A DNA stretch of 64,000 nucleotides from Xylaria sp. FL1777 (GCA_022578965.1 MU400508.1:682001-746000); one strand, 5' to 3'; shown: positions 1 through 12,326, counted from the first letter of the stretch. Notes: generated by a model not told the origin, from the sequence alone. Program-made: numbers and translations.

Positions 1-10
1 GTAGCTAGCC

Positions 11-1327
11 ATGGACGACTCAATTCCCAGCTACCGCTCTGAGCATAAGCGGCCGCATGAACACCATGACGCGGATGGACGGAGCGTGAGGAGACGCGGC
101 AACGAATACGGCCATGGTACACACATGCACAGGAGAAGATCGAGATCCCCACATCCATCGGATTATCCAGCCCGTCGCGACTACACACGAGCTGCAGACG
201 TCAGCCACACACGTCACCGACATGGCGATGCGCACGACGATCGGGACGAGACGAGACACCGCGGTAATACAAGCCATCGTACGCGCTCGCGGTCGAGGTC
301 CAGGTCGAAATCACCAGCTCGCCATCGCCACAGCCATCGCCGCCGTTCTCACCACGCCTCGAAGGCTCCGCGTCAGGAGCATGCCCCAGAACTCCCATGC
401 GAAGCCCGCCCGCTGTCGCGATCAGCCGATTTCGACGCCTTCCGACCGCTCTTCGCGCGCTATCTCGACGTCCAGAAGCAGATCGACATCGCGACACTCG
501 ACGAGCGCGAGGTCCGCGGGCGCTGGAAGAGCTTTGTCGGCAAGTGGAATAACCGCGAGCTGGCCGAGGGATGGTACCGGCCGGAGACATTCGAGGACGC
601 GATACTAGATACCAGGGAGGTAGACGTCAGAACAGATGATAAGAGGCATGAGCGGAGACGTGGGTCTCCCACTAGACGAGAAACCGACTTGCGACGACAG
701 GATACAGAAGACGAAGACGAAGAAGAAGAAGGAGATGACGATGATTACGGACCTACACTACCTACACAAGATACCCCCGACCACAACCCAAGAACCTCCC
801 ACTCGCAGACCAAGCACGGCCCCGGGATCCCAACTCTCCAGGACATAACGCAGCGGCGCGAGCACGAAGCCACAGAGCGCTCCGCCGCACGCGCGCTCCA
901 GCGCCAAGAGCGCGCAGCGGAGCGGGCGCAGCAGAAGGAGCGCCTAGACGCGCTAGCAGCGCCGCGCGCGGACGCCGGCACAGCGGCGCGACGGCGCGAG
1001 AAGCGGCGCGAGACGCGCGAGGCCAACGCCGCCTTCGCGAACGCCAGGACAGCGCTGGGAAACGAGATGTCGGAGGTCGGCGATGCCGAGCTGATTTTTG
1101 GCGGCGGCGGCGGTGGTGGTGGAGACGGGGGAGGGGAGGGAGGGATCGAAGAGTATAAGAGGCTTCGAGGCGAGGCTGAGCGCAGACGGACGGAGCGCGA
1201 GGTGCGGCGCCAGGAGATCTGGCGGGCTAGGCAGGAGGAGCGCGAGGAGCGCGCTAGGGAGTATCGGGTGCGCGAGGCGCTTACTGTCGATATGCTGAGG
1301 GAGATCGCTAAGTCGCGGTTTGGGTGA
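11..1327 (+). CDS. Arg/Ser/Glu-rich nuclear-type protein, conserved fungal family of unknown role
   Basis: A single open frame of 438 residues. An in-frame TAG at 2-4 lies just before the ATG at 11, so this is the start unless an intron joins further upstream sequence. Residues 1-120 are His/Arg/Ser-rich with RS dipeptides, as in splicing-associated proteins. Residues about 140-200 form the only ordered-looking part, with motifs FRPLFARYLDVQKQ and REVRGRWKSFVGKWN. An acidic block then leads to DYGPTLP, and GPGIPTLQDI follows. The last third is a highly charged, probably coiled-coil helix rich in RRE/EER repeats, broken by a run of nine glycines near residue 365. Fungal relatives with this layout are, from memory, often labelled RNA helicase HEL117-like, but no helicase motif is visible, so I do not use that name. 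A role near RNA or splicing is inference from the RS composition. Confidence 0.8.
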   Translation: MDDSIPSYRSEHKRPHEHHDADGRSVRRRGNEYGHGTHMHRRRSRSPHPSDYPARRDYTRAADVSHTRHRHGDAHDDRDETRHRGNTSHRTRSRSRSRSKSPARHRHSHRRRSHHASKAPRQEHAPELPCEARPLSRSADFDAFRPLFARYLDVQKQIDIATLDEREVRGRWKSFVGKWNNRELAEGWYRPETFEDAILDTREVDVRTDDKRHERRRGSPTRRETDLRRQDTEDEDEEEEGDDDDYGPTLPTQDTPDHNPRTSHSQTKHGPGIPTLQDITQRREHEATERSAARALQRQERAAERAQQKERLDALAAPRADAGTAARRREKRRETREANAAFANARTALGNEMSEVGDAELIFGGGGGGGGDGGGEGGIEEYKRLRGEAERRRTEREVRRQEIWRARQEEREERAREYRVREALTVDMLREIAKSRFG

Positions 1328-2286
1328 TGGTGGCGGGTGATGATGGGTGACGATGGTGATGATTATGATGTGAAAGGGGGAGGGGGGGAGGGCTTGCTAT
1401 TTATCTTATTTGGGTTAAGGAGCGCATGGAGCGAGGGTGCTTCTTGCTTCTTGCTTCAATGCTTTCTCCTCTGCTTGGGTGCTTTATACTTGGGTGGTAA
1501 CGACTGCGTGCGTATGTGGTTATAGGTTATAGGTGATACCCCTTCCTCTGCTCTGCTTTTAAGAAAAGCAGATAATGTTGTGAAATAATTATTATATTCA
1601 TATTTTTTCCACATCTTTCTAAGTTTTCTTTGTTCAAATTATGAGATGGGTATGATAAATTACTATAAACATCTGCTCGTAATCCCCTCCCCCGTACACG
1701 CTCCCGCGGAATACCAGCCGCCTCGCCTCCATCAGTATCCAAACTCGAGCATAATCGGTTCTTCTCTCGTTGCTTCTTTCTTCTTAGCTTACGAGACCTT
1801 TGCTCGCTATGCATATTTCATGGACTTTGTCTCGTACAACGTGTATATGTACAAAGATATGCCAGCCATATTTGATACATTCTGTCCGTCTTCACTGCTA
1901 GACTTACATCCATCCGGTCCCCATCGAAACAACCAAAGAAACAAAACAACCCAGTCCGCTATCTGGTTAGTGGTATTTTGAGCAAGAGTGGGTGGTATCT
2001 TGAACATTGGGCCCCCATCTTTGCAGTGGGAGTAACCCGATCTTCCGGCTCTATATGAAACTCCGTCCTCCCATACATGTAGACCACGTTGACCACTTCT
2101 GCCAGTTGAGCGGTTTCGATTCCCGATCCGTGCGCTCAAAGCAAGGGCGTTAAGCTAACTCCATCGCTAATAGCTGGCAAAGGAGACAAGTTCTGGCCCT
2201 AGAAGTCCATCGGAAATAAATATTTTGTTCCTCACTTTTTGTCTTTTTTTTCCAATTTTGGTTTAACTTTTTTACTTCTTTGACGT
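1328..2286. other. Intergenic region between convergent genes
   Basis: This is the shared 3' flank of two genes that converge here. It is AT-rich with T-runs near 1600 and 2230, fitting 3' untranslated and polyadenylation sequence. The short open frames on both strands lack family features or splice partners. I see no RNA gene. Confidence 0.5.
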
Positions 2287-3964
2287 TTAGGGAGCATCGT
2301 CAGGGATATCAGCAAGCAGCGCTGTCGCTCTCTCGTCGACCTCGGCCCTGATAGCCTGGATCTCCTGTAAATCGGGGTCCGTCCTCGTTAGCAGCAGCCT
2401 CTCGAGAGCCCAGAGCTCGCGGATGATCCCCCAGACATCCATCCCCGTCTTCTCACGCTGGACGTCCAGCAACTGCCTCTGCAGCCGTACAGCGGAGCCC
2501 CATTCCCCGCACCGCTGGGCCGCGTACGCGCGGGCCTTCAGCTTATAGACCTCGCCGAACTCGGGATTATATTCGGAGAAATATAGCCGGTCCGCGACGC
2601 CGAGGGTCAGGGCATCGGGCTTCTTCTCCATGCGTGCCAGAGAGCGGCGGGTGCGCTCCTCGATGAACTCCGGGAGCAGCAAGTTGTCGTTCTTCGCGCT
2701 GAAGGATGGCATAGGGGATGGCGGTGGCGATGTCGACGATGACGATGAGGGCGACGACGACGATGATGATGGCGAAGAATAAGAAGGCGGGGGAGACGGC
2801 ATTCTTTGCTGGGGCTTCCGTTGCATCCTCCTCCTCCTCCTCTCCGTCCACCCCTTCTGGCTCTCCAGCTCGTAATGCGTCGCCTTAATGCCCTGTATGA
2901 CCAGACTGATCTCGCGGTCCACGTCCGTACGGGGTTCGTCAGGGATCAGCACCTCACGCACGCGACGGTTCTGGGCCGCTAGCGTAGCACGGACCTCGGG
3001 GTCCGACTGTACGGCGTCGACCTTGCTGAAGTAAGCGCGCTGCAGCAGCGTGCCGACGTCCGCTCCTTCGTACCGCAGCAGCTGGGCCGCGATGAGGTTA
3101 AGCGGGTGGTGGCGCGGCAGCACGATGGCGGCGACGTTGGCCAGATGCGCCACAAGCGTCGTGTACAACGCCTCCTGGCCACGCGTCACGAAGTCGTACA
3201 GCAGGTCCAGCAACAGCCAGTCCAGCCCGAAGTGCGCGTTCTTGATGATATCTTCAAGCATCAGGAAGGCCATGCGCACAGCCTTCCCAGCGAGTCGACC
3301 TCTGCCCTTGGCGAAGAGCGTCGACGCCAGCCAGAACGTCACGTACAGCTGAGTGACGGCGAGGATCCCCGAAGGTGCCAAGGCGAGCGCCACCTCAAAC
3401 GGGGCGTCTGGACCCTTTTGCATGAATGTTAGCCGGCGCATATTCGATAGCAGGATCTGGGCCGCTCGGTCGATTTCGATGTCCAGCAACCGCGTCGGCA
3501 CTGTCACGGCACTCGTTCGGCGCACGATGGGAACTATGTGGTGTCTCCCAACCAACTGGATTTCCTTTGACTCGGCCGCCGTCGTCGTATCAGCTTTGTC
3601 TGGGCTGGAACGCTTCCTCCGCTTGTATTTGTGGAGCTGCCATCTGCCGATGCGCTTCTTGTACATAGATTGCCTAGAAGCATTTCGCTCTCACGTCAGC
3701 TTGGATCATCGTAGGGCCCTATTTGATGGATAGGGAGACAGAGGAGAGATGGAGACAGCCGTACGTTGCTTTGAAGTTGTACCGCGTCTCCATGATCTGC
3801 ATCACGTCCTCCAATATCCGCTGCTCGTGGATATACAGGCGCACGATGTGCGGGTACATGGCATTCCATTCTTTGGCAGTGTGCTGCTTGCTGCTGCTCA
3901 CGGCACCGCTGCCAGAGGCGACCGGCTGGTCGGACTCGGCTTCAATCTCGACCACTGCTGTCAT
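2287..3964 (-). CDS. Clr5-domain protein (two exons)
   Basis: Exons on the minus strand are 3964-3765 and 3673-2287, 528 residues. The donor is GTACGG and the acceptor TTCTAG, with a 91-base intron. The join gives NFKATQSMYKKRIGRW, the typical second half of the Clr5 domain; the first half is EWNAMYPHIVRLYIHEQ and ILEDVMQIMETRYNFKAT (about residues 32-85). Clr5 domains are named after a fission yeast silencing factor and are common in filamentous fungi at the N-terminus of otherwise poorly conserved proteins. Residues 100-220 are basic, with a long Ser/Pro low-complexity linker near 370. The rest is predicted helical and includes the motif LPRHHPLN, also seen in modified form in the second Clr5 gene at 51.9-53.8 kb. 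DNA or chromatin binding is inferred from the domain name only. Confidence 0.87.
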
Positions 3965-6900
3965 GGCGGGTGGCTTCGTGGGCGTCGGCGTGTGTGTGGT
4001 GTGACTCCCGGTCTAAGTCGTTCGGCCCCCCTGCCTCCCCTCCCTGTTCGGTGCGTGGAGGGAGAAAGTCGACGATCTCTGCGATGAGCTTGGAGTTCTG
4101 AGTTCTGAGTTCTGGTGTCGGGAGAGTGAGGGCAAGCAGCGTGCGAGAAGATGACGTGGGAGGGCCAAGGCATGAGAGGGAGGGATAGCAATTAGTTGCC
4201 CGCTAACACCAGGATTTATCTGGCCGAGTCGACAACCTCGTGGCAATCGAAGACGTCCCGGCCCCGAATAGGAAGGCTTCCAGACACCCTGGATTTCAGG
4301 TAGAGCAAGGGTCAGGATCCCATATCGACCAAGGGAAGCGATATCCTGCGCCAGACTCGATGACCGGGTGTCGAGCAGAAATGGCACGTCGCCTCGTGGT
4401 CGACCTGGGACTCCTGCACCATGCAGCGAGTATTATTAGATAATTAGCCCGCCATGTGCTGGCGACCTGGGCAATAAAGGTAAGAAATACTACACGGGCG
4501 GACGTGTGGTCCGGGAAGGGATGGGCACCCGTGTCTGCTCGTATAGGGTCGTAATCCCAAAAGATTGGCGAGCCCATATAAAAAAGGGGTTAAGCCTCTT
4601 CAGGCCTCCTCTGTCGGCAGATCTGCATCTTATCGATCGCCTCGGCCTTCCTGACAAAGAGGGGTTCGGCCAGGACAACAACCCAAGATACTACTGCGTG
4701 CAGACATGCTCACGAATTCCAGATACAAACGAGCAAAGAGAAAGAGAACGGTGAAGAGATAGACTATTGTATTATAATTAGATCCCTATAATGCATATAA
4801 CTGCCTTCCAACATCGTTCCTTCCACTTGCTTTGGTATGCTCGACCCACTCTGTCTAGCGACATGTGCCGCTGCGGATTTGATTTTTAGACATGTCCACG
4901 AGGCACTAGCCCTATTCGCATGGTAAATGGGCGGTGGAGCCACGGAGACACCTGAAGAACATATGCCAGAATAGGCTTAGACCCGAATGCCAATATTGGT
5001 TTATCAAATACTCCACACCTCGCCTACTGTAATTACAGCTGGTTTAGGTGAGTTTGTTGGGGTAGCTCTAGGTAGCTGTAGCTGTGCGGCGGGGAGATAC
5101 GAGCCACGGTGGTTATACGTTATACGCAGTACATGTAAGGGCTTTTCTCTCACCGTGTTTACATGTCACTATTAGTTCTTTGTTTCTAAAGAAATCCACG
5201 GTGCTTATTCACAAAATCATCTAAGCTTTATAATATCATTGGGAACTATGCTGTGTACTTTTGTACATGGAATTATTCCGTGGTTGATGTAATTGTCCAT
5301 AAGAAGCTGCAGTACAAGTGTGGAAGTATTTATCCCACATATCAGCAATTCTAGTGTATGGTGTGGCACCACAACGTTGTAGGCAACCAAACACCAACAA
5401 TTATTAACCGCTGCTCTTAACTAAAAATAGAGTTAGCGTTGAACTATATCACATGACTTAATTTCTCCAGATATGCTTGTTTGAAGGGGGCTTAGATTAA
5501 AGATACCAAAGGCCGCCAATACCTAAACGGTATAGCCGTCTCGGTACGCATTGGAGAGAAATTTTTGTACTACAGCTGGATAGGTATAGATTCGAATCCT
5601 CTTCAACGCTAAAACTAGCGTTCAGCAGACACCTGCTTTCTGTAACTAGTGTACTTACGGTAGACAGCCCCGGTGCCTAGTCCAGTACCTAGTCTAGCGA
5701 CAGCTTATGCCGAAACCGTTCTCAAGCCTACGGGCCCCCACCTTCCCTTCTAGTGTAGTGTTGTCTACAATGCACTAGATTTGATTTGTAATTTCTTGCC
5801 CTGCCGCTCTTTGACCAATTAGAGAGCAATGGATAGGGATTGTTTTCCACGTGTATCTCTTGAGTGCCGACTCGGCTCCGTAACATAAATGTTAAACCAA
5901 CTATTGCTCAAGGATTGAAATTTTTTTCTTAACCTTCTAGTTTACAACACTTCAAACATGGAAACAACAGCCAAATTTCAGTCAATCAATAATCAATCGA
6001 GAGTTTAAAATTATTTAAACGTTGATCAAACATGAACTCGACGTTAAAAGGAATTTAAACGTTGAAAATTTGACCAACCACCTATTACTCCACAGTTCAT
6101 TGAACGCAGCAAGATTTGGTACGGTATCTGAGCGGGTTGTAACCATGCCGTCACGTGGATCGTCTCACCATGCGGAGCCGAGGCGGTCCCAGAGGGATGC
6201 AATCACCGGCTTACGTGCACATACATATGTCGATAGCTCACGGCGCTTTGGCGGTTCAGCCACGGCGCGTAGATTAGCCCGCTGCCGGTCAGCTCCCCCG
6301 ATGCAACTATAAGTATGTAGGTGCCCTAAAGTGTGCTGAAGATCGCCATAACAAGACAATGAATCCATCCATGGAACCCGAGTAGATGTGATACCGGTAC
6401 TTAGATGCATGCCTACACTAGACAATTACACGGGTGATGCTTAGAACTGCTGCACGGAATTGTGCCACCACTTACAACTCCAGAAACATGCCCTACTCCG
6501 TAGGTGCGTTTTACTTCTGTAGGACTACATAGGTATTAAGCCTACCTAGTTTTAGTGACGAGCGGCTGAGTTTCATCTAGAAGCGCAAAGAATATGTCTA
6601 TGTAGGCTAACCCAGCCGCGCGTCCACTTGATTGCCCAGAATAGGTATGGTTCAAACAAGCTGGAGGTTAGTCATTTCATAGTTATTTGCTTTAATTCTC
6701 TTAATACTACGTACGTAGCTATTTGCTATGGCAAATTACGGCGTATAGTTAATAGCAAGCTAGTATATGGTATACACATGCTACGTACGTACTAGATGTA
6801 AGAGTACACAGGGTATATTTCCCCTTGCCGGACCTATACCTGTTTAAGGAAATTTAAGTGAGTGCACGGCCAATGTGGCCAAGCGAATGCGATTCAATAC

Positions 6901-7080
6901 ATCATTTGATGCTTCACAACGAGTGTTTCACACTTCATGACTATCCAAATAGGCATATATCAGAGACATATATAGCAGCCCTTCAATATGACCATGATTA
7001 AATTTAATGTTGTATCTGGCTTATACTGTTGGTAGTCTTCGCTGACCCCCTCCTATGATAGGTCACTCCGTCCATGGGTG
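3965..7080. other. Gene-poor, AT-rich gap
   Basis: About 3.1 kb with no gene I can support. The first 600 bases are GC-rich and are the upstream flank of the Clr5 gene. From about 4.7 to 7.0 kb the DNA turns AT-rich with many stop codons in all frames, as expected for old, decayed or non-coding DNA. A B-box-like GATTCGAATCC at 5588-5600 has no matching tRNA arms. The open frame at 6022-6312 shows no protein family feature. Confidence 0.5.
4093..4113. repeat. Tandem 7-base repeat, three copies
   Basis: Three perfect head-to-tail copies of GAGTTCT lie upstream of the Clr5 gene start. They are probably a replication-slippage product; no function is implied. Confidence 0.8.
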
Positions 7081-8582
7081 TTATAAAACGTTTGCAGGAT
7101 CACAGCCACCGAGCCTAGCGCTCTTAGCCTTGCCGTCAAAAATAATCTCGCTGACGAGCTTGCCCGTTCCGGGCGCATTCTGTATCCCCCAGCATGTGTG
7201 CCCGGCAGCGACAATTAGCCCATTTGTGCTTCCCACTTGTCCGATGTATGGTCCTCCTTGCGGCAAGAAGCATGCCTGCCGGGCGAGCACCTCGCCATCC
7301 CGCCCTAGCTCGTCACTGATGCCGCCAATCTGAGCTATAATGTCCTCACACCGCGCTTCGTCGACCTCGACCTCAGCCGTAGTAAGCGGTAGCGGTGCGT
7401 CATCTGTTGGTCCACAAGCATATGCGGTGCCATCGGGCCGAGCACTGCCAAACTCGGAGTCAATTATCACCACATATATATAGAAAGCTCCCAAGACGAG
7501 ATATTAGCCCACAAAGGAGCTGCCATGGTCTTGAAGTAGCTAGCACATGAAATAAAAATACCCAGGTGGACAACTCACTATATCTCAGGCTCAACCACCT
7601 GCTGCCCGCGAAGCGGTGTTGGTTTGATTGCCCCATGCAGCGCCGTCTTCGGCACGGGCGTGCGAAACCCTGCTGGCAGCTTGATCGCGGTGAAGAGAGC
7701 GTACGCAGACAATGGACGTGGCGATTTGATGACAACGCTATGCGCGCGCAAAGCACTCACCGGGATCTCCGGGAGCAGGCGACGAGTCCACGGGCCCGCG
7801 GCGACGACGCAGTGAGTCGTCGCGTGCGTAGTCTCTTCGCCATCTTTCAGGTACGTCACACTTTCCACACAGGACTCATCCAGACTCCTATTGATAGCAG
7901 TGACACGGGCCCCTGTCACTATGCGCACGCCGGCATCCTCGGCTAGCTGGGCCATGGAGCGCGTGAACAGTTCTGGATGCACCTGTGCCGTGTTGTCCGG
8001 CGAGCCGATCTTGTCGTACGCACCCAGCGACTCTGTCGTGTCCACCCAGTCAAAATCGTCAGGCACGCCGAGTTTGCGCAGCGCCGCGGCAGCCTTCTTG
8101 TGGTCTTTATGGAGGCCTTTAGAAGCACTCGTCTGTCCGCTGTCGGCATGTGGCGAGTGCGCAGAAGCATCGCCATCTAAGCCAGGGGGCACCCGCGCTT
8201 TGCAGTCAACCTGGCTTGCCCAACAGCGTCGGTACCCCCAGCGCCTTTCGCCGTCATGCTCACGGGCTAGCTCGTCGTGCAGCCTGAAACTGAGTGGCAC
8301 GATGCTCTGCGGGAAAGCCCATAACGCAAGCAGACCACCTGCCTTGCCGCTGGCACCACCCGCGATGCCATCATGCGCCGGATTTCTCCTAGAAGCCGTC
8401 GTCGGGTCCGCGAGCGTGGCAGGGTCTTGGATACTACCTTGCGTGCGCCCACCGGAATTCGTCGAGGACGCCTCGAGAAGCGTGATGCGATGCGTGTCTG
8501 GTGAGTAAGACGGGTGGCGGGTAAGATAATATGCCGTGCTGCAGCCGATGATACCCCCGCCGACAATGGTTATCTCTTGCAT
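7081..8582 (-). CDS. FAD-dependent oxidoreductase, DAO fold, TDA3-like (two exons)
   Basis: Exons are 8582-7579 and 7444-7081 on the minus strand, 455 residues. I chose the ATG at 8582 because it puts the dinucleotide-binding motif EITIVGGGIIGCSTAYYL directly at the N-terminus; the longer frame upstream has no ATG in a sensible place. The donor is GTGAGT and the acceptor TTTGGCAG, and the join gives VVEPEIYARPDGTAYACG, a conserved stretch of this family. Further family features are GGASGKAGGLLALWAFPQ (about residue 75) and WTRRLLPE near residue 270. The C-terminus has GLIVAAGHTCWGIQNAPGTG, the second FAD-contact region of DAO-type enzymes. Yeast TDA3 is a putative oxidoreductase with no settled substrate, so none is proposed. 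A low-complexity Ser/His/Asp stretch near residue 155 is probably an exposed loop. Confidence 0.88.
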
Positions 8583-9341
8583 GTTGTTGCGTCGTGCGAT
8601 CCCACTCCGAAGGCTTCGAGAAAGTGGCCCCATACAGGAGTTAAAAAAATTAGTATCTATGTCAAGCACTCACCTACTTAGGCTAGGTAAGTAGGCAGCC
8701 AGCCAGAACTAAGCATAAGGAAGCCTCGATAGTGGTGCCAACAGTAAGAGGTACAATATTAGTAGGACCCATCACATTGGAGACAACGTCATTATCATGA
8801 AAGAGGGGCTGGGAATGAAGGTCCATTTGGAGGGGGCAGCTGCTAATGTATGTAAGTTGATTGGTCCTATCCTAGTATAGCATTGACATCAGCCCACTGC
8901 CTCCAACTTTCTAAATAGCAACTTATGCAGACTCTCTTGTAAATTAATAGACAAAATTCGAGAGAGCACGAAAAAAAATTTAAGATAAGCATTAGGGAAA
9001 AAAGGAAGAACTAGGAATTTTGCTTGGAAATTCCCCTAGTATTATTCGTCGACCTTGTTTACTCAGTGACTCAAAGTCATCTGAGAGGGTGTTAACAACC
9101 TATCCTTAGAGGAGGAATAGCTTGTTATTCTAAAAATTTGTAGGTGATGCAATAATCAATCCCAACCGTCATATTACAATTCGTTTACGATGTAATAAAA
9201 TTACAATCCCTATTCACGAATTATGTCTAATTACATGTATGGTTTGGAGCCAATACAACTTCGGTCAGACGATAGCAGGCAGGTCGTCTATAAATCCAGG
9301 GGACTACCAGAGGTGTTTAAATAATATGTGTATATGACGAA
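8583..9341. other. Intergenic, AT-rich
   Basis: This spacer lies between the 5' end of the FAD oxidoreductase gene and the 3' end of the orphan gene, both on the minus strand. It should hold the oxidoreductase promoter. A-runs at 8960-9005 stand out. No gene or RNA was found. Confidence 0.5.
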
Positions 9342-12326
9342 TTAATAGACATAGATCTGGTCGGCACCATCCAACCCTAAAAACTGGTTCATCTGAACCA
9401 GTGCCGTGTAAGATTTGTCTCGCTCCTTATTTGGCGTGAACTCGGGAAATTTCGCAGAATCTTCTATGCTAAGGGGATCCAAGTCAGACGTCAGCGGTTC
9501 GAGCATAGGATCGAAACCGGCCAGCGCTCCCCGTCCTAGGACCGAGTCGGCCATGTCTAAGCCGAGCGTGTGGTTAGCGATTTCAGCTCTAAATCCGTCA
9601 ATTTGTCTTCGTCTCTCCTCTGGAGTGTCGATTTCCATCGGGTCAGGGCCTCCAATATCGGCTGCAGCATCATCATCGTCGTCGTCGACGACGCCGATGT
9701 CGTAGTAGTCATTCGACATGGTGATATCGTCGCCTCCTAACTCCTCCCAAGTTTGTATGTTTTTTATATAGTCTTCCCTCTCGTCGGCTGCCTGCTGTAT
9801 GGCCCTCTTCACGAAGGCTGCGGTATTGGGATCGCTGAAGTCGCCGATACGTTTCACATGAAATATGCTGTTATCCTTTATCACGTCTGTTAATGTTACT
9901 TTCGTTAGCAGAGAATCCAAGATGTTTGGTGTGTGATGCGGAGTGAGGATTAGATAAATGTTAAGGAAGTCCACTGCAGGAGACACAGGAGGCTTTAGCC
10001 GTCGCTTACAAAACGGTTTCTGGATGCGGCCCCGATGAAGTACTCTAGCGCGGAAGTTATCGTCATCGTCATCGTCTGAAAACTCTGCAGCTGCCTGTTG
10101 TGCATGCCTTATGACGCCTTCATCTTGGCCTCCTCCCCTACTGCCGCTTTGACTGCCTCCTCTATAGCTTCCTTCACTTCCTTGACCTCCTCTATAGCCT
10201 CCTCCACCACTACCCCTGCCGCTATCGCCTCCTCCGCCCGAACCTCGCCCACCTCCACCTCCACCTCTATCGCCTCCTCTGCCTCCACCTCTTCGGCCTC
10301 CTCTTCTCTGGCTTCCTCTCCCCGAGTCTCCTCCGCCTCCATCTTCCTCGTCATCATCATCATCATCACCATCTTCGTTGTCATTGTCGTCATCATCATC
10401 ACCATCGTTATAACTATCATCATTTCTACGACGGGGCGGACGGAAAACAAAGTAGTTCGGATTGAAAGGCGGCCCACCCGGTCCTCCCATTCCGCCTGGT
10501 CCTCCCAATTCATTCTCTGCGCCAATCTGTCCTGGACCAGCCGGCCCATCGACTCCACCGGGCTCGTATCGCCTTGGAGGAGGCAAAGTTTCATTGGGGA
10601 CGGCCCTGTATCAACGAAAGTCAGTAAATATATAGTCGGTCACTTAATAAAACTAGCCGGTCCAGTTCCGGACAGGAAGGAGAAGCCAACAAATTGTCCA
10701 AGCTCTACCCTTAGGAATACACGGACGAACAACGTAAATAGGCGCCGCGAAACTTACATATTCTCCGTCAACTCAGGGAATACGGGGTCACCATCCGAGA
10801 AATTCGGGAAATCTGTCGGCTCGCCAAAAGTTGTCTTGTAGTTGGCAGTAATGCCTTTGAAGTTATTTGCTTTGCACGATCTCACGTGTGCAGTCAGGCT
10901 GTCAACGCAGTATTTCACGTTCCTGGTAAAATTTAACTATCAGTATCCCCTTCATCCCAATAAATCACCGAGGCGAAAAAGCTAGTGGAAGAATTAGAAA
11001 ATGGTTTGTTATGCTGTACCTATAATGGATAGGGCGAATTCTCCCCGTCGCCATCACACCGTTATGCAGGGGCTCCCAATATCGAACAAATTGTCTCCAG
11101 ATCCTGAAGACCTGCGCCACTAGAAAGAATCGGAGCGTTAGAATATCATTGTAAAAGAGTAGATTTTGTGGATTGAGACTTTGTTAGATCAAGAGATGAA
11201 TGGCTTTGGAAGACGCACCCCATATCCGTCCCCATCTCGTTTTTTGTCCTGTTTGGGTATTTACAATGACGGTGTAATTGCTTGCCCAGCCGATGTATGA
11301 ATCTATATATCTCACGATCCATTTATAGAAGTTGCTTATGTCTGGGTGGGATGCTATAGTAGGGTTCAGCTGCTCTCCTTGGAGGAGAATTAGCTAGCTA
11401 TCTTCACGACTGGTATTGTGATAGAGCATACTCATTCCTACAACCATAGAATGCTTTAATTTGAAAATAGACTCATATAGCTGTATGTATTCGTCTGTTC
11501 TCCCTCCTTTATCGACATCTTTGAATATATCAGAGTTGATTTCGACTATATATGACTCTTCGATCAGTGCAGGAGCATGCAACCTATTATTGTATTCGAT
11601 GCTTCGTTCTTGCCCTCTTGTGTGGGTAAAACTCTCTCCGAACATCCTGACGTTAAGTTTGTTAACCTGCATCAGGTTGCCTGTTAATAGCACACGTTAG
11701 ACACCGTCCATGGGCTTGAAAACAAATGTATTCTTTACTTACGCCACTACCATAATCGATGAATGTCAGTTACGTTACAACAGGTTAACAAGTACTAAAC
11801 AAGTAAATGGCGGTGGAGTAGCGTATGTTTTACTCACTCTCGCCTTCCATCCTGATTCAGCAAGGTTGAAAATATGTTGCATAACTTCTTTTTTCGACCT
11901 GTTTGTGAATTGACGTCCGTAAGGCCAATCGCCTGTTGCTGGACCGGCCCAGCCATCGCCAAACACATCCAGTATCTGCCTTCCTATCCAATCTATATCA
12001 CCGGCTTGTCCGAGGGGCTCCGCGATTTCGAAATTGACGGCCAATTTCTGCCCTAACGAGAGAGAGGCGTCATAATCTTGCATGAGCTTGAAGGCAATCC
12101 TATTTCCCATAAGGCGACCCTCATTGCCAGGAGTGTAGTCGTTACATAACACGCGCAGCCCATTCGCGACTTCGGTTTGTAACGCCTGGCCAACTGTGGC
12201 ACTCGTCTGGTCCAAAAGATATATCAAGACGTTAGACTTGACATCCTCTTGGGCGGGTTTAATCACCCAGAACTGCTGTGGGCGAGTTCTCCAGCGAGAA
12301 TCGGCTTCGATGGGACGATTATCCAT
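9342..12326 (-). CDS. Unassigned 809-residue protein, six exons
   Basis: My model has minus-strand exons 12326-11834, 11680-11432, 11377-11219, 11119-11020, 10922-10758 and 10605-9342. Introns are 50-155 bases with fungal branch points such as TTCTAAC and TACTGAC. The exon lengths total 2430 bases, exactly 810 codons. Least certain are the first donor (GTAAAA, chosen over GTGAGT because only it keeps frame) and the acceptor at 11378. Residues 1-390 look globular, rich in Trp and Tyr, with motifs FWVIKPAQED, DIDWIGRQILDVFGDGW and VFRIWRQFVRYW. Then comes a Pro/Gly segment, an acidic Asp run and an Arg/Gly/Ser-rich run (RGG-like), followed by a second globular part starting VDFLNIYLILTPHHT and more acidic runs. 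There is no signal peptide, membrane segment or catalytic motif I recognise. RGG-type runs often bind RNA, but that is inference. Confidence 0.72.

Noticed and set aside
5530..5620. B-box-like GATTCGAATCC suggesting a tRNA gene
   Set aside because: The T-stem pairs poorly, and no matching A-box, anticodon arm or acceptor stem could be folded at the required distances on either strand.
10098..10841. 247-codon plus-strand open frame rich in Ser and Ile
   Set aside because: It is the antisense shadow of the acidic and Gly/Arg-rich codons of the orphan gene.
11834..11837. GTGAGT donor at 11837 as the end of exon 1 of the orphan gene
   Set aside because: This stronger-looking donor leaves a frame that meets a stop at the next acceptor unless a 4-base exon is added. 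The overlapping GTAAAA donor gives a continuous protein.
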